This document shows positions 42,043 to 52,447 of a stretch of DNA of 64,000 bases, in pieces. The DNA comes from Streptococcus marmotae (GTDB taxonomy: Bacteria > Bacillota > Bacilli > Lactobacillales > Streptococcaceae): assembly GCF_001623565.1 (NCBI RefSeq), contig NZ_CP015196.1:62001-126000 (forward strand). Direction: 5' to 3'. Numbering within the stretch: position 1 is the stretch's first letter; every line of letters starts with the position of its first letter. The notes below the pieces were generated by a model. The model was not told the DNA's origin and searched no databases. It saw nothing but the letters and a program-made list of their open reading frames with translations. The translations under genes and the position numbers were made by a program.

Positions 42043-43053
42043 GATTTTCACTTGCCTGAACACCTGATCGCTCAGGTTCCTCTGAAACAACGAGATGCTT
42101 CTCGTTTATTGATTCTTGACCGTAAAAAGCAAACGATGGTCGATACCCATTTCGACCACATTATCGATGAATTAGAGCCTGGTGATGCGCTCGTCATGAA
42201 CAACACCCGCGTTTTACCAGCCCGTCTATATGGCGAAAAACCAGAAACTGGTGGACATGTTGAATTGTTGCTCCTAAAAAATACCCAAGGTGATCAATGG
42301 GAAGTTCTTGCAAAACCTGCTAAACGATTGAAAGTTGGAAGCAAAATCTCCTTTGGCGATGGTCGCTTGATGGCAACAATTATTGAAGAATTAGAACACG
42401 GTGGGCGTATTGTAGAGTTTGCCTATACCGGCATTTTCCTTGAAGTGCTAGAAAGTCTTGGAGAAATGCCACTTCCACCCTACATTCATGAAAAATTGGA
42501 CGATCGTGAGCGCTATCAGACTGTTTATGCGAAAGAAAATGGCTCTGCTGCTGCACCGACTGCCGGACTTCATTTTACCCAAGAATTGCTAAAAAAAATA
42601 GAAGCAAAAGGCGTTAAACTTGTTTATTTGACCCTTCATGTCGGTCTGGGAACTTTCCGCCCTGTATCTGTTGATAATCTAGACAAACACGAAATGCATT
42701 CTGAATTTTACACCTTATCAGAAGAAGCTGCGGCTACTTTACGAGAAGTAAAATCATCTGGTCACCGAATCATTGCAGTAGGTACAACTTCGATTCGCAC
42801 CCTAGAGACGATTGGAAATAAATTTGATGGAGAGATTCAAGCAGACTCAGGCTGGACCAACATTTTTATCAAACCAGGCTATCAATTCAAACTGGTTGAT
42901 GCCTTTTCAACCAACTTCCATCTACCGAAATCAACCTTGGTTATGCTAGTATCTGCCTTTGCTGGACGTGAATTTGTCCTTGAGGCCTATCACCATGCTA
43001 TTTTAGAAGAATACCGCTTCTTTAGCTTTGGCGATGCTATGTTTATCAAATAA
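42025..43053 (+). CDS. queA: tRNA preQ1 ribosyltransferase-isomerase
   Basis: A 342-residue enzyme that transfers and isomerises ribose from S-adenosylmethionine onto preQ1 in tRNA, making epoxyqueuosine. Family motifs include [20 protein letters not shown] near 6-25, [12 protein letters not shown] near 57-68 and GLHFTQELL near 184-192; length is standard. Its first six codons lie in the att core. The island has replaced everything upstream, and no good promoter is visible between the int stop and queA. Confidence 0.96.
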   Translation: MNTADFDFHLPEHLIAQVPLKQRDASRLLILDRKKQTMVDTHFDHIIDELEPGDALVMNNTRVLPARLYGEKPETGGHVELLLLKNTQGDQWEVLAKPAKRLKVGSKISFGDGRLMATIIEELEHGGRIVEFAYTGIFLEVLESLGEMPLPPYIHEKLDDRERYQTVYAKENGSAAAPTAGLHFTQELLKKIEAKGVKLVYLTLHVGLGTFRPVSVDNLDKHEMHSEFYTLSEEAAATLREVKSSGHRIIAVGTTSIRTLETIGNKFDGEIQADSGWTNIFIKPGYQFKLVDAFSTNFHLPKSTLVMLVSAFAGREFVLEAYHHAILEEYRFFSFGDAMFIK

Positions 43054-43059
43054 GCAAAA

Positions 43060-43098
43060 TCTCCCTCGCACATTTGCAAGGGAGGTTCATTTTTTCTT
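43060..43098 (+). terminator. terminator of queA
   Basis: CTCCCT and AGGGAG pair as the base of a hairpin with an inner GCA/TGC stem, followed by a T-rich run. It lies about 10 bp after the stop. Confidence 0.75.
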
Positions 43099-43120
43099 AC
43101 CAACTAGCTAACTTAGAACG

Positions 43121-44239
43121 CTAATCATATTGTCGTAAGAAATCTGATAATAGAGCTAGGCCTGTTTTCAAGGTATTAGCCTGCGTACAGTAGCCTAAGC
43201 GAGCATAGCCAGGCCGATCAAAGCGATTGCCAGGTACTAACAAGACACCTTTTTCCTGCAATAAGCGCAGGCAGAACGATTCGATTTCCTCAGGAACATC
43301 TAGCTTAATAAAGGAAACTGGCACGGCACTTGGATATACCAAACTGACACGCGGCTCTTCTTCCACCCAATCTCTGACTAGCTGTAAATTTTCTGCTACA
43401 ATGGCTTGATTTCTCGCTAATACTGCATCTTTATGCTGTAACACATAGCTTGCAAGAGCATCATCCACCACCCCTGCACAAATCATGGTATAATCGCGGT
43501 ATTTCCTGAACAAATTGGACAAGTCATCACTTGCCACAATCCAACCAACTCGCACCCCAGCCACAGAATAAGTCTTTGACATGCTGTTAACTGAGATACC
43601 TTTTTCATATAAATCCACAATAGCTGGCACATCATAACGCGAATCCAAGGGTTTATAGACTTCATCAGACAAAATATAAGCTCCCACTTCTTGAGCAATG
43701 GATACTAGCTCCTCTAAAAATGGGCGTTCCATAACAGCACCGGTTGGATTATTGGCATTATTGATGCAAATCATCTTGGTATTTGGACGAATCATGCTCC
43801 GTAGCTCATCCAAAGAGGGTAACCAGCCTTCCTCCTCATGAATCTGCCAGAGAGAAACTTCTGCTCCTAGCGATTTCGGAATATCATACAACTGCTGATA
43901 ACTAGGATACAGCGAAATGACATGATCCCCTTTTTCAATCAAGGCATAAAGGGCCAAATGATTGGCTCCTGTTGCTCCATTTGTCTGAAGAATTTGACTC
44001 ATTGCCACATGTTGATATAGTTTTGCCACCTCCTTCTTAAAGGTAGGCGACCCCTCAATCCAACCATAATTCAGTTTCTTCTGTAGCAAATCTTCCAGAA
44101 ATTCTTCCTGAGAAATTCCGCCCAAGGCCAGAACTTCTGTTACTGTCAGCGAGTCAATCGAACTCCCAGCAATATCATAGACTGCCTGCTTTTCCCAATC
44201 ATTTAACCATTCTTCTACACCAAATGCCGCAATCTCCAT
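43121..44239 (-). CDS. class I/II PLP-dependent aminotransferase
   Basis: A 372-residue fold-type I aminotransferase, starting at the ATG behind GGAGAGGAGAG. The PLP lysine is in SMSKTYSVAGVRVGW near residue 222. NNANNPTGAVM and LSDEVYKPL are the usual cofactor contacts, and Arg in GYARLGYC near the C-terminus should bind the substrate carboxylate. The substrate is not evident; capreomycidine synthase-like and aspartate-type enzymes share these motifs. Confidence 0.85.
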   Translation of the reverse strand: MEIAAFGVEEWLNDWEKQAVYDIAGSSIDSLTVTEVLALGGISQEEFLEDLLQKKLNYGWIEGSPTFKKEVAKLYQHVAMSQILQTNGATGANHLALYALIEKGDHVISLYPSYQQLYDIPKSLGAEVSLWQIHEEEGWLPSLDELRSMIRPNTKMICINNANNPTGAVMERPFLEELVSIAQEVGAYILSDEVYKPLDSRYDVPAIVDLYEKGISVNSMSKTYSVAGVRVGWIVASDDLSNLFRKYRDYTMICAGVVDDALASYVLQHKDAVLARNQAIVAENLQLVRDWVEEEPRVSLVYPSAVPVSFIKLDVPEEIESFCLRLLQEKGVLLVPGNRFDRPGYARLGYCTQANTLKTGLALLSDFLRQYD

Positions 44240-44303
44240 ACGAACTCTCCTCTCCAAAAAACTTACTATTCTAGTGTATCATATTTATGCAGAAAAATGA
44301 TTA

Positions 44304-44330
44304 AAAAAACAGTCCACCGGACTGTTTTTT
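44304..44330. terminator. terminator of sodA
   Basis: AAAAAACAGTCC and GGACTGTTTTTT form a perfect 12-bp stem with a 3-nt loop, symmetric on both strands, directly after the sodA stop. Confidence 0.92.
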
Positions 44331-44342
44331 ATGATTCACATC

Positions 44343-44948
44343 TTATTTTGCTGCTTGGTATAATTCGTTTACCTTATTCCAGTTGATGATTTCAAAGAAT
44401 GCTTTGATATAATTTGGACGAACATTACGGTAGTTTAAGTAGTAAGCATGTTCCCATACATCAAGCGCTAAGATTGGTGTCAAACCATTCATGATTGGCG
44501 TATCTTGGTTTGCAGTTGAAACAATTTCTAATTTACCTTCTTTATTGACAACCAAGAAAGCCCATCCTGATCCAAAACGAGTTGTTGCGGCTGTTGTAAA
44601 GGCTGCTTGGAATTCATCAAATGAACCAAATGTAGCGGCAATCTCTGCTGCCAATTCAGCTGGAACTTCTGTTTTTTCTGGTGACAATAATTCCCAGAAA
44701 AGAGCATGGTTCAAATGACCACCACCATTGTTAATCAAGGCTTGACGAATATCTGCTGGGATGTTTTCCACATTTGACAGCAAAGCTACCAAGTCTTCAC
44801 CAATTTCTGGGTGTTTTTCAAGGGCTGCATTTGCATTCGCAACATAGGTTGCATGGTGCTTATCATGGTGCAATGTCATTGTTTCTGCATCAATATGCGG
44901 TTCAAGAGCGTCATAAGCGTATGGTAAATCTGGTAAAATAATTGCCAT
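44343..44948 (-). CDS. sodA: manganese superoxide dismutase
   Basis: A 201-residue Mn/Fe superoxide dismutase that converts superoxide to peroxide and oxygen. Metal ligands lie in [11 protein letters not shown], in NHALFWELL, and in the C-terminal [11 protein letters not shown]. The [10 protein letters not shown] and GSGWAFLV motifs are those of the streptococcal Mn form. It has its own terminator and lies next to holA, the usual streptococcal arrangement. Confidence 0.97.
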   Translation of the reverse strand: MAIILPDLPYAYDALEPHIDAETMTLHHDKHHATYVANANAALEKHPEIGEDLVALLSNVENIPADIRQALINNGGGHLNHALFWELLSPEKTEVPAELAAEIAATFGSFDEFQAAFTTAATTRFGSGWAFLVVNKEGKLEIVSTANQDTPIMNGLTPILALDVWEHAYYLNYRNVRPNYIKAFFEIINWNKVNELYQAAK

Positions 44949-45023
44949 ATTCGGCCTCCTTTAATCTTCTATACTGCTCATTTTACCGAAATTTAAGAGT
45001 CATTTCAATTTTTTTGTCTGAAA

Positions 45024-46055
45024 TCATGCGCTGGCAATTTTTAATAAAGCAAGATCAAAAAGATACTCCTTCTCAAATAGTCCTTGCTTAATCTGGTAGT
45101 CCGTTTCAATCAAGACTTGGATTACTCTTTTAAGGAAAGAAAGAGTGAGCGAACGCGAATCGCGCAGGGCAAATTTTACTTGAAAAGGATTGATTTTCCG
45201 GCCTGCTATCTCTGATAATGTTGCAACAATCTGCTGTTCTCCTTGTCCTTCTTTTTGCAATAACTGTACCTGCAAAAAAAGCCGAAATTGGTTGAGCAAA
45301 ATCGCAATTAATTTAATTTCATCCTCGCCTTGCAAGCGCAAATCACGAACTAATTGCCTAGCTGAATCAATCTTACCTTGCAGAAGAAGTTGACTCATAT
45401 CGAATATATTATCCTGTAAGGTCTTAGGAATAGCTTGCTCAATATCATCTAAACCAATCTGACTACTGCCCTTATAGGACTGCAAAAAAGCAAGATTTTT
45501 GTGCATCTCAGCAAAATCAAGATTTGACTTCATCAGGAGCTGTTCAAAAACGTGATTCTCCATGCTAAGTCCCATTTCTTTCGTTTTTTGCATGAAAAAT
45601 TGTCGAAATTCTACTTCTTTGAGAACCGTTGCTTCCAACACAAGACCATCTCGTTTTAAGAGTTTTACTAGACGGCGTTTGCTATCTAATTTTCCTGTGG
45701 CAATAATAATCAAGCGGGTTGTTTCAACTGGCTGAACAAGATACGCCTCAAATTGCTTGAGTTCTTCATCACTTAAATAGCGTTTCTTATCTGTCGTTAC
45801 GTCTGCAAAATAATCTAATATGACAATTTTTTCATCCGAGAAAAAAGGCAAGGATACCAAATCAAGTTCCACCTGAGGATAGGCTATCTCTGACATATCA
45901 AAATAAGCATAGCTCAAATCACTACTGTCAAAACCAATTTGTTTCAGTAGCGCTTCTTTGGCCAATTGAAACTGGCCAACATCTTCTCCCGTTAGGACTG
46001 TCACTAAACCTAATCTTTCCTTACTTAATTTCTGAATCTCATCAATAATGGTCAT
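45024..46055 (-). CDS. holA: DNA polymerase III delta subunit
   Basis: A 343-residue clamp-loader subunit that opens the beta clamp. The N-terminal AAA+-like fold lacks a working P-loop, as normal for delta. Typical segments are VTVLTGEDVGQFQLAKEALL near 18-37 and the C-terminal collar helices. The promoter has TATAAT and the ATG follows GAGGAAG. Confidence 0.94.
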   Translation of the reverse strand: MTIIDEIQKLSKERLGLVTVLTGEDVGQFQLAKEALLKQIGFDSSDLSYAYFDMSEIAYPQVELDLVSLPFFSDEKIVILDYFADVTTDKKRYLSDEELKQFEAYLVQPVETTRLIIIATGKLDSKRRLVKLLKRDGLVLEATVLKEVEFRQFFMQKTKEMGLSMENHVFEQLLMKSNLDFAEMHKNLAFLQSYKGSSQIGLDDIEQAIPKTLQDNIFDMSQLLLQGKIDSARQLVRDLRLQGEDEIKLIAILLNQFRLFLQVQLLQKEGQGEQQIVATLSEIAGRKINPFQVKFALRDSRSLTLSFLKRVIQVLIETDYQIKQGLFEKEYLFDLALLKIASA

Positions 46056-46087
46056 AGCTTCCTCGCATTTCTTCTTTTTATTATACC

Positions 46088-46114
46088 AGAAAAAACGCCC
46101 ATTGGACGTTTTTT
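46088..46114. terminator. terminator after the ABC exporter genes
   Basis: AAAAAACG and CGTTTTTT pair around a C-rich inner stem (CCATTGG). T-runs occur on both strands. It lies between the broken permease gene and holA. Confidence 0.75.
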
Positions 46115-46239
46115 CACAAGCCTAAGAACTAGAGCGAGAAAAGATAAAAGAAGTAAAAAGGCTATTTTTCTTAATCACGACTGCCACTATTACATTTTAA
46201 TGGAATCTCTTTCATAAAATGAGAATAGATTGTAAGTAG

Positions 46240-48565
46240 TTATCCCCAAAAATAGAATTTACGAAACATATCAATTCCATTAAAAACGAAATCATGGAAA
46301 AGTAGCCTATCAGCCACAACCAAACCGGTCGAAACCAGCAAGAAGACAAAAATTCGATTCGGCAAAAAAGCTTGCATAAGATGGTTGATAGAAATAAGCA
46401 CTATTTCTAAACCTATCATTCCTAAAAACATCCAGCACAGATAGTCAAGATTCGGTACAAACTGTACCCAAATATTTTCCTCTTTTAGAAAATGTAAAAA
46501 AAGCCCCTGTTCTTGGCGTGACAACGCAATAATGCCATCCTGCCAAGCTCCAATCCCATGAACTATAGATTGAACGATAAAAATTATCATACTGAATAAA
46601 ACCGTTGTCGCACAAGCAATCAATAGTCCTTGTAACCATTTTTGAAGCAAAATCCCTCGTAATGGCACTGGTTGCGTACGGTGAAAAAACCATGTTTTTC
46701 TTTCCACCTCAACTGCTTTTCCGCGACTGCCTAGCCAAACTGCCAACAATACAATACAAAGATAAACAGGTCCGTCTACAACGGTTCTCAAAATTCCTAT
46801 TCCCGAAAAATCTCTCGAAACTCCCCAAGCAACATCTTCTACTGGAAAGTTTGCATTATTGGTAGCAAACCGATTTTCTAAGTCTTCAATAATGATTTCC
46901 TTCCCTCTTCTACTTGCAGGAGCCCCCGCTTTTTCCAACTGCTCCCAATAGTAGCGACTTATCTCATACCTAGTCTGATAGCGCCGTAAATTCTCCAAGG
47001 TTTGAGTCGCGCCAATATCTCCCTCATAAAAGGCTGTTTCCTCTCCTTTTAGCAACGTTTTCTGAACAAACTGTAGATAACCCTTATAAATACTTGGTAG
47101 CTTTGTCTGATCTTGATAATAAGCCTGATAGATACGGTTGGAAAATTCCTGCTCTTTCTTGCATCTTACGACTAGTAACCAGCCTATTCCATTCCTTTTT
47201 ATACGAATCATCTGTTTGTGCTAACTGTTGGTACTGGTCGATTTTTGCATCTATTTCTCGATAAACGAACTGTTCTCTCTTACTAAGTGTCGCAACTAGC
47301 TCTAGACTTTCCCTTTCTTCCTTTACTACCTGATTTTTCTGAAAAGTTGTCACAATGGAAAAAAGCACAGCAAGTAGAAAAATCCCCAGTCCCCAATAAG
47401 ATAGAGAAGACGTTCGCAGATACTGTAACCATTCAAAAGACCAGGAATGAGACAATTCGGGAGTTTCAAACTGGTGTTGCTGAGACATTGAGAGCTTGAA
47501 TCGCCTCTTATCTGCAAATAGATAAAAAAAGATGAAACTAAGTAATTCTATGAATACCAAGCCATCAAATTGCAACCAAACTGTCCGCAAATCAGACCGT
47601 TGCAAAAAAGCAGGACCGGATAGAATCATTGAAAAACCGCTACTACCTTCTGACCCTCTTGCTAGGAGAAAGACTAGAAAACTAGTACAAACTAAAAAAA
47701 TTATATCTTTGCTACAAGCATATGCTAAAATAGCAATCATTAATCTTAGGCCAACCATTATCATGAACCATATGGCACATAGGCCGAGGAGGTAGAGCCA
47801 ACGGGGGATAAGTTTCTCTTGTCCAACTAGTTTCACTGGTGCCAAAAAATCGGACCACTGAAAATAGCTGTTCACTAAACCATGTCCTATCATAATCAGC
47901 CCATTTGTCGCTAACACCACAGTTACCAAGAAAATACTGGCTAGTATCCTGCGAATCTCCTGTAGGCCACAACTGTCTATTTGCACAAGCTGCCACCGTT
48001 TGTAGCCCTCCCTGCGGTCAAGCATCTGAAAAATGAGAAAGAACATTCCAACGAAGCAGATTCCCCCAAACGAAAAGAGTTGTTCAACAGATTTTTGAAG
48101 CATTCTTCCTATAGACCAGCCTTTTTGTTCGGGTTCATCGGCTAGACTGTGTTTTACCAACCAATCATTCCAAACCTTCTTCTCCTGCACTTCTTCCTTG
48201 GTCAACGAACCAAACTGGAGAAAGCTCTCTTCATATTTCTCAACTAGTCGTTCCAAATCCTGATACATCTGCGTACGGTGACGCGGAATTCTATCGAATC
48301 TCTTGCCTTTTAAGGCATCTTTAAGCGTCTCAAAGTCGCTCAAAATTCCGACTTTTAGCATCTGTTCTTCTGACTGTTCAACCATTTTTAGATTTGTGAG
48401 AACCGTACCGATATTTTCCAGCTCTGTTGTATAAGTTGAAATGTAATCATTTCTGTTTTTCTCCCTCTGAAAAATAGGAGAAAGCAGTAGAACCATACTA
48501 AGAAAAACGAAAAACCAGCAAATACTAGAGGAAAGGATTTTTTTCATCTCAAACCATAGTTTCAT
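46240..48565 (-). pseudogene. frameshifted ABC exporter permease
   Basis: Two overlapping frames make one permease of about 775 residues. The first (48565-47084) has an N-terminal helix, an extracellular helical region, six membrane segments and the start of a second copy of that layout. The second (to 46240) supplies the rest: an external segment, then GPVYLCIVLLAVWLGSRG and further helices. The frame changes near 47160, where KMQE in the first frame should join QEFSNRIYQAYY in the other. The in-frame ATG at 47211 has no ribosome site and there is no slippery sequence, so this looks like an indel, or an assembly error. Confidence 0.75.
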
Positions 48566-49442
48566 CAGAACTCCTCCTCTCTGCTACATAGAGAGTTCGA
48601 TATAAACTCTCCATATATTCCGATGTTTTTGATAAGGATTTAACCTTAGAAACAGGAATTTTCTGTAAAAATGGTAGTATATTTTCTTCTGCAAGAAAGA
48701 CTTCCCTCGTCGTCTGGTCTACTTGTTGGACTAACATCGTTGGAAATAGATTCAAAGCTTGCATCAACTCAGGGCAATCCTCCACCAGTAGCTGATAATC
48801 ATAGGCCATCGTTCGCACTTCTTTTTCAATCAACTGAGTATCCTTTAAAAAATAAATCTGATGAGTTAATTTCTCAATTTCAGACAAATGGTGTGATGAC
48901 AGTAAGATAGCCGTTCCTTTTTCTTGCAGTTCTAGTAACATCTCTCGCTGTTGAATAATATTTGTTGGATCAAGACCTACATGTGGCTCATCTAATAGCA
49001 AAAGTTTCGGTCTTGGTAAAATCGCCATGGTAAATAAGAGCTTTTGCTTCATCCCCATGGAATAGCTAGCAACTCGTTTTTTGACATAATGACCAATCCC
49101 TACTCGTTCAACCAACTCTTTCATTTTTTGCTTAGGAATCTGGTGCAATTTTGCCACATAACTGAGGTGATCATAACCTGTTAATTGGGGATAGAGAGAT
49201 TCTGCACTCAGCATAAAGGTTAGATCCTGAAAAATCTCTTGTGATTGGTTAGATAGGCCATTGATAGCCACATGTCCCGTATCTGGTTTTTCCAAGTTCG
49301 CTAGAATATTCAGTAGTGTCGATTTTCCTGCACCATTTGGCCCCACCAAGGCAGCCAATTCCCCAGCCTTCACCTCAAAAGAAACATAAGACAGAACCTG
49401 ATGATTACCATAACGCTTTGAAATATCTCGAACTTCTAACAT
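48549..49442 (-). CDS. ABC exporter ATP-binding protein
   Basis: A 297-residue ATPase of the DrrA/CcmA-type exporter class. It has Walker A GPNGAGKST near 35-43, signature SYSMGMKQKL near 128-137 and Walker B LLLLDEPHVGLD near 150-161. It overlaps the permease gene by 17 bp, so the two are co-translated. The C-terminal 80 residues are variable. Export substrate is unknown (bacteriocin, peptide or drug are family options). Confidence 0.92.
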   Translation of the reverse strand: MLEVRDISKRYGNHQVLSYVSFEVKAGELAALVGPNGAGKSTLLNILANLEKPDTGHVAINGLSNQSQEIFQDLTFMLSAESLYPQLTGYDHLSYVAKLHQIPKQKMKELVERVGIGHYVKKRVASYSMGMKQKLLFTMAILPRPKLLLLDEPHVGLDPTNIIQQREMLLELQEKGTAILLSSHHLSEIEKLTHQIYFLKDTQLIEKEVRTMAYDYQLLVEDCPELMQALNLFPTMLVQQVDQTTREVFLAEENILPFLQKIPVSKVKSLSKTSEYMESLYRTLYVAERRSSDETMV

Positions 49443-49757
49443 ACAAGCCTCCCTCTCCCTATCTACTAAATAAATTAGAGATTACCACTGCTATGTTTAC
49501 TAAAATAAAATAATTCCATTTTAATCATTATGTATAATTTTTTACTCCAGTTTATTCATATCATCCTTCAAATATTAGTATACTACAAAAAGAAGGCGCT
49601 TTCAATGTGTGGTGTTGCTATTTTTGCATATTTCTTGATGAGAATTTTTCAAACAAAAGTTCTAAAATGAAGTTAGCCACTTAAGGGGATGAAAAACATC
49701 TCAGAGAGATATATTTGTAATCAGTACAACAACAATTAGAAAAACCTGGGAGGCAAA

Positions 49758-49817
49758 ACTATTATACGCCAATAAGAAAACAGTTGACACTAGCTGAACG
49801 TAGAATGATTGAACGTT
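49758..49817 (+). pseudogene. IS30-type transposase N-terminal fragment
   Basis: Reads YYTPIRKQLTLAERRMIER and then a stop. This is the start of the helix-turn-helix of IS30-family transposases; the rest of the gene is absent. Confidence 0.5.
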
Positions 49818-50135
49818 AGCTGCAAAGAAGGACTCGCAAATAAGGGAATCAGGGTCTATTATGCAGTTCTTCCTGATGGAGCCCCACAGAAAGGACTTTA
49901 CATCAATGAGCGATACCAGCAGTTAAATAAGGAAGAAAGCAAGGCGCTTTTATCAGAAGAAGGCAGTCGCCTATTCGCCCAGCGCAAGGTGGATGCGGAA
50001 TCTGTCTTTGGATAGATAAAGGATTGTTTGAGATGCAGACGATGTAACTTGAGAGGAAATCGGCAGGTCAAAATCGATATGGGATTAGTCCTCATAGCCA
50101 ACAATCTCCTCAAATATAACCGAAAAAGAGCATAA
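49809..50135 (+). pseudogene. IS1182-type transposase C-terminal fragment
   Basis: Encodes the C-terminal part of a DDE_Tnp_1-type transposase: FAQRKVDAESVFG, an in-frame TAG (50013-50015) where Gln is expected, then IKDCLRCRRCNLRGNRQVKI and GLVLIANNLLKYNRKRA. The N-terminal two-thirds are missing. Confidence 0.8.
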
Positions 50136-50140
50136 GACAA

Positions 50141-50176
50141 AAAACCAGAAGTTCTACTGACGGAACTTCTGGTTTT
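50141..50176. terminator. long perfect hairpin
   Basis: AAAACCAGAAGTTC and its exact complement (14 bp) around an 8-nt loop, with T-runs on either strand. It could be the end of the decayed IS1182-type element or a terminator for the synthetase gene at 50287. Confidence 0.7.
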
Positions 50177-50286
50177 AAGAAATTTTTGGCCTAGCCTCTT
50201 TTTACAACCCTAACAAGTAGAGTGAGAAAGAAGGTTCTCCTAAATCATGCCTTACTGCGGCTCTCTCTTTAATAAGAAAAATGGTA

Positions 50287-51810
50287 TTAAAGATTTTCCA
50301 TTTTCATTTCTTCTTCCATTTTCAAGCGCTGTACCTTCATCGTTGCAGTTCGCGGAATATCCTCATATGCCATTATGATTGGCTCTTTTAGAAGTGGTAA
50401 ATCTGCCACCTGATGCCACCAAGCTTCCCAATTCATTTCTCGTCCATCTGTCAGAGCAACAATTGGCTGTGGTGCCCCATTAGCATCACGAATAATAACA
50501 ATTTCAGATAAAAAGTCCAGCTGATCCAGCAAGAAATCTTCCAAGGCTAGATTGCTATCAATCGATTCAATCATATCTACCTGACGATCTTTTAAAAGTA
50601 GGGTTCCCTCTTGTGTCATACAGCCGTAATCACCACTGTCCCACCAATCACCATAGACATTTTCTTGGAAGCGCGCATCTTCCTTATAATAAGTCACTGC
50701 ACGTCCACGGGATAAGAGTTGAATATGTCCATTTTGACCAGCTGGCAGAGGACATCCTTTTTCGTCTGTAATCCGTGCTGCTGTATAACCTGAAAGACCT
50801 ATCCCCATATCACGAGCATTTGTTGTACCAAGAGTTTCCAACCGGTGATAGCGTAAAATCATCGGTCCACATTCACTCTGTCCATAAACCTGCATAAAGA
50901 CAGGATGATTTGCTTTAGAAGCCTCTAGGAAAGCACGTAAAGTCCCAATATTGATTGCATCAAAGGTCGAATGGTAGTATCGAATACTAGAAAAGACAGT
51001 AGGATTTTCCCTAGCAAACTGTGCCCACTGTACAAAATGATTCGGGTGTGTTTCCAAGGCCATCGGTCGATAACGTTCTAAGCTAGTAGCCACATCTTGC
51101 GCCTTGGCAGATGACAAGGGAAGTAAAGGAAAACCGAGGCCAATAGCTGAAGAAATCCCAATATTATAACGTGAATGAACAGGAGAAATATGAAAAGCTA
51201 AGGTTTTTTTCTCCGCCATTTTTTCAAAAATAGTCTGCTGCCAAGCAACACGCCATCCCATTGTCTGTGCTGTGTGGCAGATTAATTTTGGAATCCCTGT
51301 CGTACCAGATGTATGCGTCATATACTGAATCACCTCTTCTGGCAGGAGATTCTCACGAACAAGATTAGCTGGTAGGCCTACTAAGTCTGCGACCGCAAGC
51401 TCTGTGACCAGATGTTTTTGCTCCATCGCTGCAACTCGCTCTTTTGTTTCCTTATCAAAAAGGATAAAGGATCGCTCTAGACGTTCTGCAAAGACATCGA
51501 TCACACTAGTCGGCAAGTGATACGATACCATAACCGGTACTGCTCCTATGGCTGTTACAGCAACTGCTAGTAGATAGGTATCAAAGCCTGGACTTTTGTA
51601 AAGCATGACCTTATCATCAGCAGAAACTCCTGCAGCAGATAGTTGAGCAGCTCTTTGTTGAATAGCAGCAAAAACCTGGGTGTAGGTATTTTCAAATCCT
51701 AATTCAGGAAAGGCCTGATAGGATGTATCCAGTACAATGGCAACTTCTGGAAAACGCTCTGCAGCTTCCTTAAATTGACGGTATAAATTTAACGGTTGAT
51801 AGGAAATCAT
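50287..51810 (-). CDS. AMP-dependent acyl/aryl synthetase (ANL superfamily)
   Basis: A 507-residue adenylate-forming enzyme that activates a carboxylic acid with ATP. The phosphate loop is HTSGTTGIPK near 168-177. The adenine-site block is QVYGQSECGP near 311-320, and the hinge Asp is in LKDRQVDMI. The C-terminal catalytic lysine is likely in TATMKVQRLK near 494-500. It stands alone between transposase debris and a MITE, with no carrier protein or acyltransferase nearby, so the substrate is unknown. Confidence 0.82.
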   Translation of the reverse strand: MISYQPLNLYRQFKEAAERFPEVAIVLDTSYQAFPELGFENTYTQVFAAIQQRAAQLSAAGVSADDKVMLYKSPGFDTYLLAVAVTAIGAVPVMVSYHLPTSVIDVFAERLERSFILFDKETKERVAAMEQKHLVTELAVADLVGLPANLVRENLLPEEVIQYMTHTSGTTGIPKLICHTAQTMGWRVAWQQTIFEKMAEKKTLAFHISPVHSRYNIGISSAIGLGFPLLPLSSAKAQDVATSLERYRPMALETHPNHFVQWAQFARENPTVFSSIRYYHSTFDAINIGTLRAFLEASKANHPVFMQVYGQSECGPMILRYHRLETLGTTNARDMGIGLSGYTAARITDEKGCPLPAGQNGHIQLLSRGRAVTYYKEDARFQENVYGDWWDSGDYGCMTQEGTLLLKDRQVDMIESIDSNLALEDFLLDQLDFLSEIVIIRDANGAPQPIVALTDGREMNWEAWWHQVADLPLLKEPIIMAYEDIPRTATMKVQRLKMEEEMKMENL

Positions 51811-52447
51811 TTCGCATCCCTATCCTTTCTAAGTTTGTGAAAAACTAAACATGATTATCCCTATTATACCATGATGTACCCCCCTCGTACAAATGAAAGT
51901 AGATTGCAAAATACTACCTCAAACAATAAATCTTACGAAATAGCTCTATTCTATAAAAAATGAACTCTCTAAAAATATGACACCAAAGGCAATTAATGCT
52001 CTATAAAAGCAATCAGAAGACCAACATTCGATTTAACAACACAACTTAAAGGTAAACCACGACAGACGCATGAAGAAAATCATTCATTGAAAAAGTTGTG
52101 AAAACAGCAAAACACTTACTTTGATAACCTTATTTTAAAAAATTCGAAGGATTTTCGAGAAATTCTCTAGTTTTTCATCCTTTAACACTACATGAAAGTT
52201 TTGCTTTCAGCAATTACAGGTCTTGGTTTTCAATATTTCAGAATAAAAAATCATATTTTAGAAATAATTTGGAAAAATTTTCTTCATGCGTTTGTCGTGA
52301 AGGTGAACAAGAACTAGGTAGACCGAAACTCCTGAAAATATCTACCACAGACTGTGGCCATTCGGTACAAATTTCACCCAATCTTTCCCACTCCCTTGTA
52401 CACTTGTTCATACTGAAGTAATAGTTCCCTGACTCCTACTCATCTAC
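51811..52447. other. non-coding region with a MITE
   Basis: A 637-bp gap. The first 240 bp are AT-rich and hold the synthetase promoter. The MITE occupies 52058-52299. The last 140 bp carry no identifiable feature. Confidence 0.6.
52049..52308. mobile_element. 242-bp MITE with 23-bp terminal inverted repeats
   Basis: CACGACAGACGCATGAAG and following bases (52058-52080) are repeated in inverted orientation at 52277-52299 with 22 of 23 matches. Adjacent 9-bp direct repeats AAGGTAAAC (52049-52057) and AAGGTGAAC (52300-52308) look like a target duplication with one change. The interior has no coding frame. Confidence 0.8.

Larger units (their letters stand above)
49443..50286. other. degenerate intergenic zone with transposase fragments
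   Basis: Apart from the two transposase remnants and the 50141 hairpin, I see no gene. The first 250 bp are AT-rich and hold no long frame. Confidence 0.6.

Noticed and set aside
47084..47160. Programmed ribosomal frameshift in the ABC permease
   Set aside because: No slippery heptamer or following pseudoknot was seen near the frame change; an indel is simpler.
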